Assembly (NCBI GenBank): GCA_025403435.1
Contig: CM046339.1
Location: 3,612,212-3,676,211 of the forward strand
Direction: 5' to 3'
Origin: Artocarpus heterophyllus
Taxonomy: Eukaryota > Streptophyta > Magnoliopsida > Rosales > Moraceae
DNA: 64,000 nucleotides
Positions 45,649 through 59,063 of the stretch are shown here, piece after piece. A program made the position numbers and the translations under genes. How positions within the stretch are numbered: position 1 is the stretch's first letter; each line of letters opens with the position of its first letter. A model generated the notes under the pieces. It was given only the letters and a program-made list of their open reading frames with translations. It had not been told where the DNA came from and ran no database searches.

Positions 45649-47034
45649 CAGAGGTATAGAATTCTTATCAAATTTTATTAGTATATAAATATATTTTTAA
45701 AAGTATTTAATTGAATTTAACGTTTAACAATGATCTCATTTAACCTTCATGGACTTCCACTACCCGATCGTTTTGATTGGCATTGGTGTTTTCGGATATG
45801 CAACCTTCCTCCGATTTTGAATGAAGGCAAATTTCGTAAGTTTTTTTTGTCTTTTTTTTTTAATTATTTATATTGCATGAACTAAGTGTAAATATTTAGT
45901 AGGGATAGCTATGGAGTATTGTAATCAATTTGATTTTCTTTCTAGGCTTTCATGTATGATTTTCCATGATCTATGTATGCAGGTACGTGTTGTGCTATTT
46001 CTATGGCTGATTGCATCGGTATACGAAATTGTTTCATAGAATGCTATTGTTGATCTCTTGTCTCCATAAGAAATCATAAATTTTAACACGTAAATTCATC
46101 CCCTCACGTTCGTGTGCTGGTTATTTTCTTGGGAGAGCTATCAAATTTACTTTTCGGTATGACGTTCCATAGATGTGCCCATACATTGGATTTCCCTATC
46201 ATATGAGTTAAATTAAAAATTTTGCTTTATATTGAGTTAAATTATATATGATAGTTGTTATTTATGCTAAACTAATTTTTATAGGATTTAATCTTTCCAT
46301 TATCGGACGCTAGTAATTTACATTATAATCATTTTAATTCATTTTAATAGAAGTTATTTTAATAGAATTGGATCAACTTATGATGGGTTGAATACTTGAG
46401 TAAGTGTAACTCGTTCAATAACCCTTTTTTTTTTTTGTTAACTTTTAAAACAAAAACAAAAATGTTTTATCTTGTTTTGTTTTTCACTTTTTGGAACAAA
46501 AAAAAAAAAAAATGGTAACTGTACAATGCTTGGGTCGAAATAACGAGTCATGATTTGGACTATTGGGTTTGATAGGTTGGCAATTGGTCTCTTAGCGCCG
46601 GGTTAAAGTACTAGCTTATAACGAAAAATATAGAAGCGATTAGCAGGTGTTATTTGTAAAAATCTTAAACATAAAAGAGTTATCTTCCAAAATTTGAGCC
46701 ATAATATACGTTTTTAAAAATAGTTAAAGCACATAAGAATTTTATTTGCCCTCAATTTTTTTCTTAAAAAAATATTGTTTAATCCCAATTTTATAAATTT
46801 TTACAAATAGGTCCTTAAATTTTTTTTTTTACCCATTTTCAGTTAATCGACTTGGATCCCGACCTTGATTGTTGATCATGTTCCATTATCCAACCTCGAC
46901 ACTAGCATTGTCCGCTGCTGATATTATTTTTAAAATAGTGGACGTTGAATATGTTCAGAACTTATCTAAAAAAATAAGATAATTTTGCTGCCATAAAAAC
47001 CAGTAACCATTTTGCAACTACTTTTGTCGATAAT
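45649..47034 (+). other. AT-rich spacer, no gene seen
   Basis: Poly-T and poly-A runs (46423-46437, 46498-46513). 46640-46830 repeats words of the MITE arms (ATTTGCCCTCAATTTTT, ACAAATAGGTCC). No frame supported. Confidence 0.55.
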
Positions 47035-49219
47035 TGTAACGCCTTAAAATTTATTTAATGTTAATATAATATAAATAATAAATTAGTGTGCCATAATTAA
47101 TGTTTTAACATTAATTAGATTATTTAGTTGGATTTTAAATTTTTTGTTGTTTTGTTAATTTATTGAATCCAAATGATTTCTTATTGTTTTAAATTGATGT
47201 TTTGAGTTTTAAAACACAACAATTTGTAAAATGTTAAAAATACTCCGTTTTACAAAACCGTGGGCGACACATGGTTTTCGCATAGTAAAACCGCCCACGG
47301 ATTTTTCTTATTTATTCTCTCTCTTCCTCCTCTCTCGTCACTCTCTCTCGTGGTTCTCTTCTCTCTCTCGGTCTCTCGTTCTCTCTCTATCTCTCTCAAA
47401 AAAAAAATTTTTTGAAACCAAATTCGAATCCAAGCTTCGGGTTAGCAAGGAGGAAGCTCAGGGACATGATTTAGCAACTGAGAACGCGGATTGAAGCTTC
47501 GATTCGAGTTTTGAAATTTCTAAACTTTTTTTCAAAATTTTCAATTTTGTGCATTTTTGAAATCTAGGTTTGTTTAAGCTTAGAAAACCTTGGATTTGAG
47601 TTAAATGGACTTAGAACAACTAGAATCTAAGCTTAGATTGAAGAAAAACGGATTGAATTCAAGATTTTTCATTTTTCTCCCCATTTTCTCATTTTTAGAT
47701 TTTTGAGATTTTTGAGTTTAAATCTTGTTTAAATGAGTCCAAATGTGTTCTAGTATGTTTTTCTATCAACTATGATTGCTTTCTATGCCTGGGATTTGAG
47801 AAAAACAGGTTAAAATCAAGATTTGAATTTTGGGGATCGAGAAACCCGTGGCTGGAATTTCTAGGTTTTCCCAGTTCGGTAGGCCGAACTGCGTGTTCGG
47901 CAGGCCGAAATAGGGATCGGCAGGCTGGTGTTCTTTCGTTCGGCAGGCCGAACCTAGGGAAACGACCGGCTGACTAGACCTGGCTTCCGACAGGCCGAAC
48001 TGTACAGCTCGGCCGGCCGAAGCAGGGAGTTCGGTAGGCTGGACGAGGCATGGAAAATTTTGTGATTTTCACTCGTTTTCACTGTTTTGAACTCTGATTT
48101 AAATTCCAACCTTATAGAATGATTTTTAAGGTACAAATGGCACACTAGGACATCATGAAATGGTTTAGTAACATAGAATATCTCAAACTAGATATTGATC
48201 GACTTAGTTTGTATCTAGGATCGTTCGTGGTTCCGCAGAGCTAACGTATAGCAGACCGGAATTACGGTGTGGGGCACCGGCACAAGTATTGAGGTAGGAC
48301 TTCTACCCCACTTCTTTGGTAGCCTGGTTTGAAATGATTTGGCTTTGAAAAGGGATTTCTATCAAAATGTGTTCAACTGTTGTTTGAAAAATGAATTTAT
48401 CGGTTATATTTTAATATATCGTGAACTGAAATGAACTTCATAATGAATGTAAATGACAACACTCGGTAATTGGGTTTGAATGATAATGATATTAAACATA
48501 TAGGCATGATGCCATATCAGAGATCGGGTCATGTAGCGATCGATCTTGGGGGCAGGTCCCGAAACCTGGCTGGGCCACTACGGTGGTGATATTATTATGG
48601 TTTGCCTAGGAAAAAGAAACTGATATTTCTGGTTGTCCAAGTAAACTGTTCTGGATAAGAACGGCTTTACTCAATTTATTTATTTATTTATTTATTTATT
48701 CATTTAAGGTTTCTTTTAAATGACTCCTGAATAATGACCTGTTTCTTTAAATTAAATTATTTTATAAAACATAGTCCTACTGAGCCTTTCGCTCACGTTT
48801 TATTTGTTTTAAATTTCCCCCCCTCTAGGTGGTTTTCCATTTAGGTTTGGAGAGGACTCTTCGGACAGGACTCAGGAGCAATAGAAGAATTAATTTTTCT
48901 TTTGTATCACTTAATCAAGGCATGTAAGATTTTAACTTTATTTGTATCCTGGACTGTGATTGTATTTATGATATTGTCAGTACCATGTGTGTGCACAAGT
49001 TGTGGGTCTGTGGGACCCATACTCGCGGCTTTATTGTTTTAATATTTATTCGTTTAATGTTTTAAATTGTCTTATGTATATGAACTCTTTATAAAGTGTT
49101 TTAATGAACCCCACATCTTATACCTAATTCACCCCCTTAGACTCTGGATTTTAATTAAATTCTCTTTTAATTAATTTAAATAATCCGTCACGTCACCTCC
49201 TGTACTCCGGGGCGTGACA
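47035..49219 (+). repeat. Solo gypsy LTR with perfect target duplication
   Basis: Begins TGTAACGCC at 47035 and ends CCGGGGCGTGACA at 49219. ATAAT flanks it on both sides (47030-47034 and 49220-49224), a perfect 5-bp target duplication. Same family as the LTR at 4460-6617, in the opposite orientation; shared landmarks include the CT-rich tract (47320-47400), the GGCAGGCCGAAC array (47873-48041) and the TACTCCGGGGCGTGACA end. No PBS or polypurine tract adjoins it. Produced by LTR-LTR recombination. Confidence 0.94.
47873..48041 (+). repeat. GC-rich motif array in solo LTR
   Basis: About seven copies of TTCGGYAGGCCGAACT, several near-perfect, spaced 20-30 bp; the form TTCGGCAGGCCGAA is a palindrome except for its central base. 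Confidence 0.85.
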
Positions 49220-50486
49220 ATAATAAAGACTTGGGTTTTTTTCATTGACTTTTTTCTATCTTAAGAATAATTTTAGTTTTTATATTTATTATATCCTTAT
49301 TCTAGTTTACTAATATTTTAAATAGTATTATATATAGATTAAGAAGAGGAATCTTAGTATTTAAAAAAAAATACTTGCCTTAGGAGGTATTTTATTGATT
49401 TTATAATCACAATGAGCGTTTTAGGCATCTGAATAATAAGAGATGCGTGCCAAAAGTGTTATTTAGGCTGATTGCAATAGAGGTTTTGGGTATTTTTTTT
49501 TACAAAATACATATTATTGAGCATTACGTTGGTATTTTATAAAATTTAACAGGTTAAATATGAGGTTAGGATTCTTGAACTATTTTCAAAAACACAAGCG
49601 ACAAACATTATATTTTGCAAAAACAAATATTTTGGACATTTTAATATTTTGGGTATTTTTTTCTATAAATTAAACTGCATGACATCATAATTATTTTTTA
49701 GTGGATCATAATTATGTTGACATCAAATAAAAGCCTCACATTCTGTATTATGTCACTCCAAATTTTATAAAAAAAATAAATGCAATTTTTAAAGTAAAGA
49801 CAAAAAATTGAACAAAATTATACATCCCAAAAGAGGGCAAAAGGAAGGAATACCGTAAACCATCCTAACTCGACAGCTCATGGTCAACCCATATGTTAAC
49901 CTCTATTCCGTTCTCATCGTTATTAAGCTTGATAGAAGAACTACTTGGTGTATACATAAGATTTTAGACCTCTCATTTATACATAAGATTTTAGAACTCT
50001 CATTTTGAACCTATTGAGCATATTTCTTTAATTTATGGATTTATTGATGAAGATGCTCACCCTTGTTTGCTTGACATGGAGTCGAAAATAAGTCTAATTC
50101 TCCTAAATCATTTTACATATACTTACCAAATTTATCTTAATAAAGGATTAATTATAAAAATTTGCCTTAACTATAATCCTTGTAACATTATACCCCTACC
50201 CCTACCCTTCCAACCTCCGTGTAAACTTCAAAATATAACAATTGTTTTGCTAATTTAGGAAATATTAAAAAAACTCCTTAAATTATGAGTTTTTACATAA
50301 ATGATACTATATCATATAAATAATGAAGATTGTTGAATAGTTTAGTGAACCATTACACTATTAGCTTATCCTCGTATGGTCATATGAAAGTGAAAGAAGA
50401 GATCATTTTAAAATTTTTAGGCCTTTGAGTTTATTTTTTAATAATTAAAATATTTAGATTGCATAAAATTTATAAATTTAAATTTA
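49220..50486 (+). other. AT-rich spacer, no gene seen
   Basis: A 27-bp tandem duplication (TACATAAGATTTTAGA...) at 49953-50006. Otherwise AT-rich without supported frames. Confidence 0.55.
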
Positions 50487-52560
50487 GATTGACTATTAGG
50501 CTATGTGCCCTAAGTAAAAAATATTTTATTTGTAATTGAGACATTTTGGATTGAATGAATGAATAGATTATAATACAAATACTTTATGTATTTTATGTAT
50601 TGATAATGTTTCTCTTGTTATGTTCATTTTATTGATTATACAATTATAAAAATAACTGATCCATGACTACTATAACTAGATCTTGGTATTAGGCATATAT
50701 GGAGTTGTTGATGGCTGTTTCTGTACCACGTTCTTTTGAGGGTCCAAGCTTAGGATCCCTTCCATAGACGTAAATAGGCTTGATACATGGACCTAAGCCC
50801 CACTTAAGAAACTCACGTGGGTCATGGTTTAGTGAGCCATAAGGATGCAAAAAGACTTTTTCATTTTGGCCCAATCTAATTCTAATCTCAATTGGGGAGA
50901 TTAAATTAATTGGTTTCAAATTGGAAAAGTAATTAAAAAAAAAAAACTCAATAGCCCATTTTTCACCCTTAGAAATCAGCTATTCAAAATCCTAGGTCCA
51001 AAAAGCCCACAAATTGGACAAAGAATCCAAGAAAACCACAAAGTCTATGCCCTTTGGGCTTAGGGACCTTTCTTTAAGTTTGCGCCCTTCGAACCTCATT
51101 GCTCTAAGAGAGTTTCCAATAGGTTTGGGCCTTTTCAGATTATAACTACTCTGAAAGTCCTTCTAAGATCTCCTCTAGGACGCGTAGCAAGGTACACATG
51201 TAGAGTCTTGAAAATCACTTCCTTGGACCTCTAGGATATATCTCCAGCCTTTCTCTTTGAGAGACAGCCAAACCCAATATCCCTTAAGATACTACTAGCT
51301 ATACTAGTAGCCTTAAACTCTCAAGAGTAGCTTTGCTCCAGTTGACATCTCCATCAACTTTTTCTCCCACCATATCTCACTCACCTATGGGTCTACTTTG
51401 TTCTTTTGGTCATGCTTTGCCAAGAATAGCAATAAAGTGGGCCTTAGGAGTCGTTCTCCTTCATATCACTTTGGACTTAGCCATCTCCATTATTCTGTTG
51501 GAGGTCCTACTGTTCTGCTTCTATGAGCTTTTCAAAGACTATTGATTTTCTTAGAACTGCCATTGACGAATCAAAGACATACACATGCACAGCCCCAACA
51601 TGTCATACCCTCTGAATCTTTCAAACCTTAACAGGATTTTATAAGCAGATAGATAGAATATCAAGATTCATAGTCTAAATTATATATAGTTTGTAGTCTA
51701 TGTATATATATAGTTGGGCGTGTTCATGATAAGGCTATAATGAGGATCTATGTCCAATTGAGGAGGTGGTTAGTCTAGGCCATGAAGTAGATTAATTCCA
51801 TGGTTGGCACATTAATGTAGTAGACCTAGTAGTCATATACCAGACTAGACCTAAAGTGTAATTTATTTAATAATAATTTTGTTTCACTTAATTCAATTCA
51901 TTTTGACAATAATCTGTGTATAATCTTAATCTTGAAGTAGATTCATGACTCTACTTTTATAGCTTGTATCTTTTGATATGCCAAAAATAGAAGTTCTAAT
52001 GAATGAAGGTTCTATTGTTGGTATACTGGAGATGGAATTTATATTCAAGAAGAGTATATGGAATCCATACCTCTCTAATAAAAAGTCAATTATATCCTCC
52101 CATAAGCATTATTCGAGAAATTGGAAAAGAACAGAAGCTTGGTCATCTGGATACATATGGTTACCAGACGATTTTTTATTTGTATTTGTTACTAATAGAA
52201 TTTTCTAAATAAGTGAAATCATGGAACTTTTGAGATAAAATAATTAGAAAGTAAAATGAAATTAAGTCTTTCTTCTGATTATGGATAACCTATGGACACA
52301 TACATATTATGAGAGGCCATTGACAAGATTAATAAATATCTAAAGTCTCGTAATACAGTATATTATCAAAGTTTAGCTTTAGGTCTTTGGTGGAATAACA
52401 CCAAAGTTAATATTTAAACTAATAACTAATAAGGATTTAATTTATTTGTTATTATTAGAGCTTGATAATATATGTCTATTGGGTCCCGATGTTAGCCTAC
52501 TAATTCCTTGACAAGTTGGGTAAATGCAATTTATAACAGATGGTACAGAAGGTTACGCAG
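50487..52560 (+). repeat. Probable LTR-derived sequence (copia/LARD type)
   Basis: Begins TATTAGGCTATGTGCCCTAAG, the sort of start seen in plant copia LTRs after a TGTTAG-type end, followed by TAATTGAGACATTTTGGATTGAATGAATGAATA. A region at 51720-51850 (GAGGAGGTGGTTAGTCTAGG) looks transcribed but not coding. Frames at 50689-50919 and 51978-52212 have no domain I recognise. Right border near 52560 is a guess. Confidence 0.35.
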
Positions 52561-53380
52561 TATAGGCCATTGGGCCTGTTAGTGTGCACACCCATATTTC
52601 AATTGGATTGTATGGCGCCAGGCACAGCCCATCTGGACTTTGGGCATCAACTTTAGTTGGAGATACAAGATAATCAATTATTTAATTAATTTTAAGAAAA
52701 TATTTATTCAAATTAATCATTGGGATTTGGAATAATTAATTATTTAACTTTGTATTTGAATAATTAATTTAAATCTTAATTATATTTAAATTTGAATAAA
52801 AAGATAGTTAATCCTAAAAAATAATAGTGAAACAATATATATATATATATATATCATCAACATATATATGATGATAATTTAATTAAGGATTAATACATAA
52901 TTAAAATTTGGTATATTATATATGAGCTAATTTGAATTTAAAAGTTGATATAACATAAAAATTTTAATTATAAAAAAAATAAAATAAAAATTTCTAAAAA
53001 ATTAAAAAAGATAATATTTTCTTTCACTTTTATGTAACTACATCGGGGTAAGGTTACAGTGCAATTGTTCACTAAATTGTCCAACAGTTCTCATTATTTA
53101 TATTATATTATGTCATTTATGTTAAAATTAAAATTTGAGGAGTTTAATTATTTTTTTGTTTTTTAATATTTTACAGATCGGGAGAATAAGTGTGATGTTT
53201 TGAAGTTCAAAGTAGATAGCGTTACAAGGACTATAGTTGAGGCAGAATTTTTGTGATTAATCCTTTAATTAATATTGTTATTTTAAAAGAAAGCGGGTAT
53301 CTGTTTGTCCATTTTAAATTCATTTTGAAGAAGAAATTTACTAAAGCTTTTCACACCAAACTCTTTACTAAGCTTTTCAC

Positions 53381-53419
<39 letters not shown>

Positions 53420-53722
53420 CCTTTTTCCAAACCATACGAAGCTCTTTTTATTGAATAAAAATCATAATTTAGATGCTTTATATATTATGAAAACTAGATA
53501 AATAATCTTAAAAAATTTATTTAAATGCTCTTGATAATAATAAACATTTTCCATCAATAAAAAGTAAATTCTATTGCAATTAAAAAAACATCAATTTAAT
53601 TAATTTTCATTTTGTAACTTCTTCATATTCAATTGTGTAGATTACTTATGGTACCGATCTCAATCTACCAGGTGACATTGGTGACAGTACCAAAGACAAC
53701 CAATAATGAATTGGAGGTAAAA
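52561..53722 (+). other. AT-rich spacer with AT microsatellites
   Basis: (AT)n runs at 52836-52854 and 53384-53417. No frame supported. Confidence 0.6.
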
Positions 53723-56714
53723 TGTGATGACCCAACCATTCAGACCGTTACTTAACACTTTTTTTTTTTTACTTAAACTTGCTTACTTAGTTATAAAAGT
53801 ATGAAATAAGTTTTTTTAAAAAAAACTTAAAATTTATATTAACATATATATTATTCCTTACATGCTAAAAATATTTACATTTCTTGTTTCATTCATACAT
53901 TAAAACTTTCTTACAAAACATTGTTCACCATCATTACTATAATAGTCATAATATAATAGTTACAGCGGTATTTATACCCCTATCTATGCAATCACCCAAC
54001 GGTCATTGCCAACTCAATAGTAAAGTCTACTCCGGCCTCTTGGTTGGTTTTCCTACAGCATGAAATAACTAGGTAAACTATTGCTCAGTAAGTCCAAACA
54101 TAGCCGACAAAATAATTTTTTCCTATATGCATGTTCCAATTATGCTTACTTATGAACTTTAATTATTCATTTCCTAACTTTAACTTAAACTAAGGCCCAA
54201 GTGTATGTACCAAATGCATATAAGGGTCATCGTAACACCAAGACTATAACATAATTTAAAACTCCCCATGAGTCGAGAGGCCGATATGAAACTTTCTTAT
54301 TTTAACTAGTGAATCATTTTACTAGTCCTTTAAATTACGATGACATGCCATTTTATGATACTTTAATAACTTTAAATAAGTGCATGACAAATGCATTTCA
54401 TTAAATTGGATAAATAATGTATTTGAGAGCCTTTTTGTCCACGCTGTAGATGAGGTTTGAAACTTACTTAGATTCCACAGCGTATCTAATTAAACCGTTC
54501 CTCCTTTAGTTGGTTTCAATTGTCCTGTTAGGACAAAACCTGCTATTAGCTAGCTTTCTTTGTTACTGACCTATTTATTGATAATGGGTTATAAACGTTA
54601 AAACGGTCAGACTTAGTTTGTCTGACATGTTATTATTGGACTGCTTGAAACTTAAGCATTACATGACTAAACTTCTAATTTAACGTTACCATCCTGATTG
54701 TAACAGGTTATGAAAAAAATTCCCCCAAAGGAGCGTTTTCCTAATTCAGATGTTTCAAGGTCCGTTCAAAGTGTTTTTGCAAGACAATTTTGTCCTTGAC
54801 GGGTCTTTAAGAGCATTTTGAACTCACTTAGTCGAAAACTCACATTTTCTCATTGTTCAAAACAATATGGAAAAATCTAAGGATCGGTTTTCTTTTGCGA
54901 AAAAAATCCATTTTGTCAAAGTTTTACTATTTTGGACCGTAATATGAAAATTTTGGATGATTATGCCCCTGAGACCAAAACCGATCATTTTAAACCATTG
55001 AGCTTGGTTTTTTTTTTTTTTTTTTTTTTGCAAGGATCAAAACTCTCTAAAGTACCTAGGTCAAAATGTTTTTGTTTTGAAACGTTATCCTTTAGGCACC
55101 ATTTTATTGAATTTTCATGATTAAAACTCGAAAAATTCATTACTCATAATCCAAACGGAATTTTCGCAAACCGTCCTCAATTCTCAATAGTTTTGACAAG
55201 TTCAATAACTTTTATGTTTTAACTTTTTTCAAATTCTAACTATACAGTAGGCTTTTTGGCTGTTTTCTAAAATTGCCCCATAAGACATAAACCTTTCAAT
55301 TTAATCTTTTTAGAATTCTACAAACTTTGCTCATGAAAATTATTAATCTCACTGTTTTGGAGAAATCTTGGTTTTTCTTGGAAAGTAAATTGGCCTCTAA
55401 GACCACCAAAATCATCACTTTTTGAAACTATATTATAACTTTGTTTGAAAGCAAAGTTTTTTAAACTTTGATTTTAAACATCAAAACCTTAGTTCTAGCA
55501 TCCATCATCGGCACCATAATGCATAAAATCATCACATAACCATGCCATAAAGTCCACTCAATATTTCATGGTCCATACCATATACAAACATAAACAAAAC
55601 TCAAAAAACACAAAATTTCAAGGCTAAGGTTAGGATTTACCAAAGGATCTTTCAAGCTCTTTCATCTTCCACAAAAAGGCTTGAACTTCGCCAATTTCCT
55701 TGATATAAACCATGACCAAAAACCCATCAAAGCCCTTCCAAAATGCTCAAAAAAACACAAAAACCTATAGGAGAAAAATTGGGATTTTTACCTTGAAAAG
55801 TGCCAAATAGTGAACTAGAGCACTTGAACTTGAATTAGAACTTGTTTCGAAGTTAAAATTTGAAAAATATTTGAGAGATCAAGGGAGGGGGCTGCCGGTT
55901 CTAGAGGAAGAGAAAAATGAGTTTTGTTTTCATGAGATGCATGAAAATAATGAAGACAAGTGATACTTATTATTTAAGCTCCTTTTCTGCAATTTTAAAT
56001 AATTTTTGGGCTTGTTTGAAATTTTAAAACTTTGTCCCCACCACTCAATATAAAACCGGTTTGTCATAGGTGATATAGCCAAAATTTTCACCTTCCAAGT
56101 GTGACTTGGTCTTACACAGTGTAAATTTATACTGCACTGTATTTTTTTCAATATTGTCGATGTAAGATTAAGGATATATTTGCTTTAATATTCTAAAATT
56201 ACACTGATTGACTTTTTACTCATATTGACTAATTCCTAATATAGTATTTCATCTATCTGTGTTTGAACTTTATTGGTATAGTTACATTATACTATGTACT
56301 ATTCATTTCTCTGTGTCTCTTTATACTGTTTCTAACAACTGTTGGCTTGTAGACACAAAAATATCTACCAATTTAACTGACTAGCAAACTGACAATTCTT
56401 ATACTATTTTGGACTATTACATGATTTTTCTACTTTAATTAGTAAATATATTCTTCATAAATTTATATCACAAAAATCATAATTAATGTGACATAAATTT
56501 CATCTTAAGAGTATTTTATAAATTTTTGAGTAATTAAACTCACAAAATTTGAACATTTAAAATACTCTAATTTGCACAAAATTACATTAATATTTCTCAT
56601 AAATATTTCACATTTTATCGTAATTATATAAAATACTATTTATCGAAGAAAATTCATTTATTTAAATCCAAGTTAATTCTAGATTTAAAATAATGAATTT
56701 TCTCAAACATTACA
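53723..56714 (-). repeat. Old gypsy LTR, third family (about 2992 bp)
   Basis: Minus strand starts TGTAATGTTTGAGAA at 56714 and ends GGGTCATCACA at 53723. The start equals TGTAACGCCCGAGAA of the fragment at 26261 after C-to-T change. Ordered matches to 24010-26261 support the family. Flanking 5-mers are TAAAA and CAAAC, so a target duplication is not proven. No PBS adjoins it; likely a decayed solo LTR. Confidence 0.65.
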
Positions 56715-56999
56715 CAAACTATAATAGAAAACCAATGTTAATCTAGTAGATTACTCAAGCCATTAGTAGTGGAAACCTGTAGTCGTTGTCTTTCCAATGA
56801 CGTTTGATAAATGGTAGATGCTTTCTGGGAACTACTGCAACGATATGAAATGAATTCCCGGTAATGATCTACTACGAAAGCGTTTGGTAACATCATTTCA
56901 ACTATTAGTAAGGAAGCCAAAAAAATTTATAAGCGGGGGCTAATAGCTATACCAAAGTTTTAATTATTAAACTCAATAATTATTAATGTTCTACATGTC
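56715..56999 (+). other. Spacer, no gene seen
   Basis: A 60-codon minus-strand frame (56738-56920) has no recognisable domain. It may be flanking host or transposon DNA. Confidence 0.4.
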
Positions 57000-57218
57000 T
57001 GATGGATTTTCATGTCTTGAAAATATCATATAATAGTCTTATTATCGAGGTTGTTGAAAATATCCTTTTTAATATAAATAAACAAAGTATCATTCATCAA
57101 CTAATCTTGTATTTAATTGCGTAGCTGAGTCTTCATAACATTCATGGTAAAAAGTACCTTCTCTTTTGTAGCAATAACAAACAGTAAAATTACTGCTAAT
57201 GTCAAAGTCAGTAAACTA
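57000..57218 (-). pseudogene. hAT-type transposase C-terminal (dimerisation) relic
   Basis: One minus-strand frame with three stops reads VIATKEKVLFTMNVMKTQLRN, then after a stop LMNDTLFIYIKKDIFNNLDN and FQDMKIH. This matches the end of plant TTF-type/ZMYM-like hAT transposases, where TATVERAFSAM...K.RLRN.M.D..L.D.L..YIEKDIF is the pattern. The rest of the transposase is not visible. Stops replace codons in the R/M-G-D part. The relic was too broken to appear as an open frame. Confidence 0.75.
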
Positions 57219-58030
57219 ATGGATAGACCGTTTTCCTTTTTTTTTTTTCTTTTTTTTTTTTTAATATAAAACCTTTGTTGCCTAACGTACTTGAGTGAAT
57301 GGGAGAGAATACGAGGGGTTTGTTTGCGCCTGGCGTGCAGGGTATGATATATTCCTTTTTGTTTATATTTTGTTCGTTCTTAATTTCTCAATAAGTTAAT
57401 GCAAGGTATTAGGCATTAATGCATTAGGCTTCATATTGCTTATTGGGCTTGTGAATTTAGGCTTCAAATTGCTTGTTGCATAACCCCTCAACACGTGAAC
57501 ACATTAAAGTAAAAATAAATAAAATTGGTTCTACCTACGCTGTCAAACACACTCTATTTTACTTGTCGATAAGCAAAGGGATAATTTCATAAAAACTCAT
57601 TTTGTTGACATTTGATCGATTTTTGAGCAATAGCTGGACATCATAATGTGCCTTCTTTTTGTTACATTCCTAAAGTTTACCCCTCTAATTATTGTTTTAC
57701 TTTTCCTGACGAGAAATTTTGAAGAAGGTGACATTAAAACTTCACTTTCGGATCTATGCCATTAATATTGAAGTTATGGATTAGTCCGAATACATGCAAA
57801 AGTTGTGGCATGCTTCTTAATCACCTGATATCTAATCCTTTTTTACAATTAGGCTTGGAGTCCGTTTGGGATATAGGTTGTGTTTCCACTTTTAAGCAGT
57901 AAAAAAAGATAATTGAGGACCTTTTAATCAGTGTTTAGATAGTGCATTGAAAAGAGCCTTTGATTTTAAAAGAGCTTTTGAGCCTATGTGATTAAATAAA
58001 TAAAAAGCTTTCATATTATTATTAAAAAAG
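57219..58030 (+). other. AT-rich spacer, no gene seen
   Basis: Poly-T at 57238-57262. No supported frame or RNA gene. Confidence 0.55.
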
Positions 58031-58286
58031 TTGCAATATAAGGGTATGGATGTATTATGAAAAGGAAAGTCTGAAAAAGTAAAAGAAAGTGAAAGAAAAT
58101 GAAAGAAAGTAAAGGAAAATCTGAGAGAAAATATTTCTGGTAAATCCAGTTGTATTAAATCGTGTATTGTATGAAGTCACTGTACAACTTAAATACTACA
58201 TAATAACAAACTAATCAAACCTATACAACTATGCCACGTGTACTGCTTAAGCTATCTAACATCATCAGCTAACTCTATCTCTAACA
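58031..58286 (-). repeat. 3' LTR of the copia element
   Basis: The start TGTTAGAGATAGAG at 58286 follows the AGTTTGAGGGAGGA polypurine tract. A pyrimidine-rich stretch (minus strand; purine-rich on plus at 58072-58128) lies in the downstream half. The end at about 58031 (TTGCA) is a guess. Confidence 0.6.
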
Positions 58287-58442
58287 TCCTCCCTCAAACT
58301 TAAGGTAGAAAGATTTTCTATCCTAAGCTTGTGTCTGAAAGAATTGAATTGCGCTGATGGAATTGCTTTGTGAAAACATCTGCAATCTGGTCAGCTGCAG
58401 GTATATGTTGGACTTCTATTTCCTTCTTTTATCACTTTTTCT

Positions 58443-58844
58443 CTAACAAAATACAAATCCAACTCTATATGCTTTGTTCTTGCATGTTGGATTGGCTGAT
58501 AACAGTACAGTACTCAAATTATCACACCATATCAAAGGAGGTTTAGGCAAAACAACTTCCAATTCTGACAGTAAAGATTTTATCCAAGTTAGCTCAGCCA
58601 ATAAACTTACTAAGCTGCGAAGTTCAGCCTCTATGCTTGACCTGGAGACTGTATGCTGCTTTTTGGACAACCAAGATACCAAATTATCTCCAAAAATAAA
58701 AAAAACACAGCGACCTGAGGTGGAACGTCTGTCATTCAGAACTGAAGCCCAGTTTGCATCACAGTACCCAACCAATTCAATGGGCCATGTTGGTTTCTTG
58801 AGATGAAGGCCATGTTGCATTGTTCCTTTCAAGTACCACAACAT
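58443..58844 (-). CDS. Copia RNase H fragment
   Basis: 133 codons: [58 protein letters not shown], and WCDN. These are the copia RNase H motifs, with the acidic catalytic residues D (CDANW), E (SIEAE) and D (WCDN) present. The frame loses homology after [11 protein letters not shown], where HIEIDYHFVR is expected, and ends early. Confidence 0.88.
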   Translation of the reverse strand: MLWYLKGTMQHGLHLKKPTWPIELVGYCDANWASVLNDRRSTSGRCVFFIFGDNLVSWLSKKQHTVSRSSIEAELRSLVSLLAELTWIKSLLSELEVVLPKPPLIWCDNLSTVLLSANPTCKNKAYRVGFVFC

Positions 58845-58859
58845 ACGTTTAACAGCCTT

Positions 58860-59063
58860 CTAATGTTCTTCTGTGCGACATTGCAGATATTGACATACCT
58901 TATTAACACTAAAAGATATCTCAGGTCTTGTGATGGTCACATACTGCAATGCCCCTACCGTGCTCCCATAGAGTTGCAAGTTTTCAACCGGTAGTCCTTC
59001 GGTGCTGTCGAGTTTGAGACCACTTATCATAGATGTTGAATACTGATGAGACTTAGAAAACAT
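58860..59063 (-). pseudogene. Copia RT/RNase H connection segment
   Basis: 67 codons: [39 protein letters not shown]. Joined to RNase H through a stop after RTEEH. Its upstream continuation is at 61098, across the insertion. Confidence 0.85.

Noticed and set aside
47873..48041. Regularly spaced repeats suggestive of a CRISPR array
   Set aside because: Plant nuclear LTR context, diverged copies, irregular spacing and no cas genes.
50689..50919. 76-codon minus-strand frame
   Set aside because: No recognisable domain, and it lies in LTR-like DNA.
53718..56719. Target duplication for the third-family LTR
   Set aside because: Flanks TAAAA and CAAAC agree in only three central bases.
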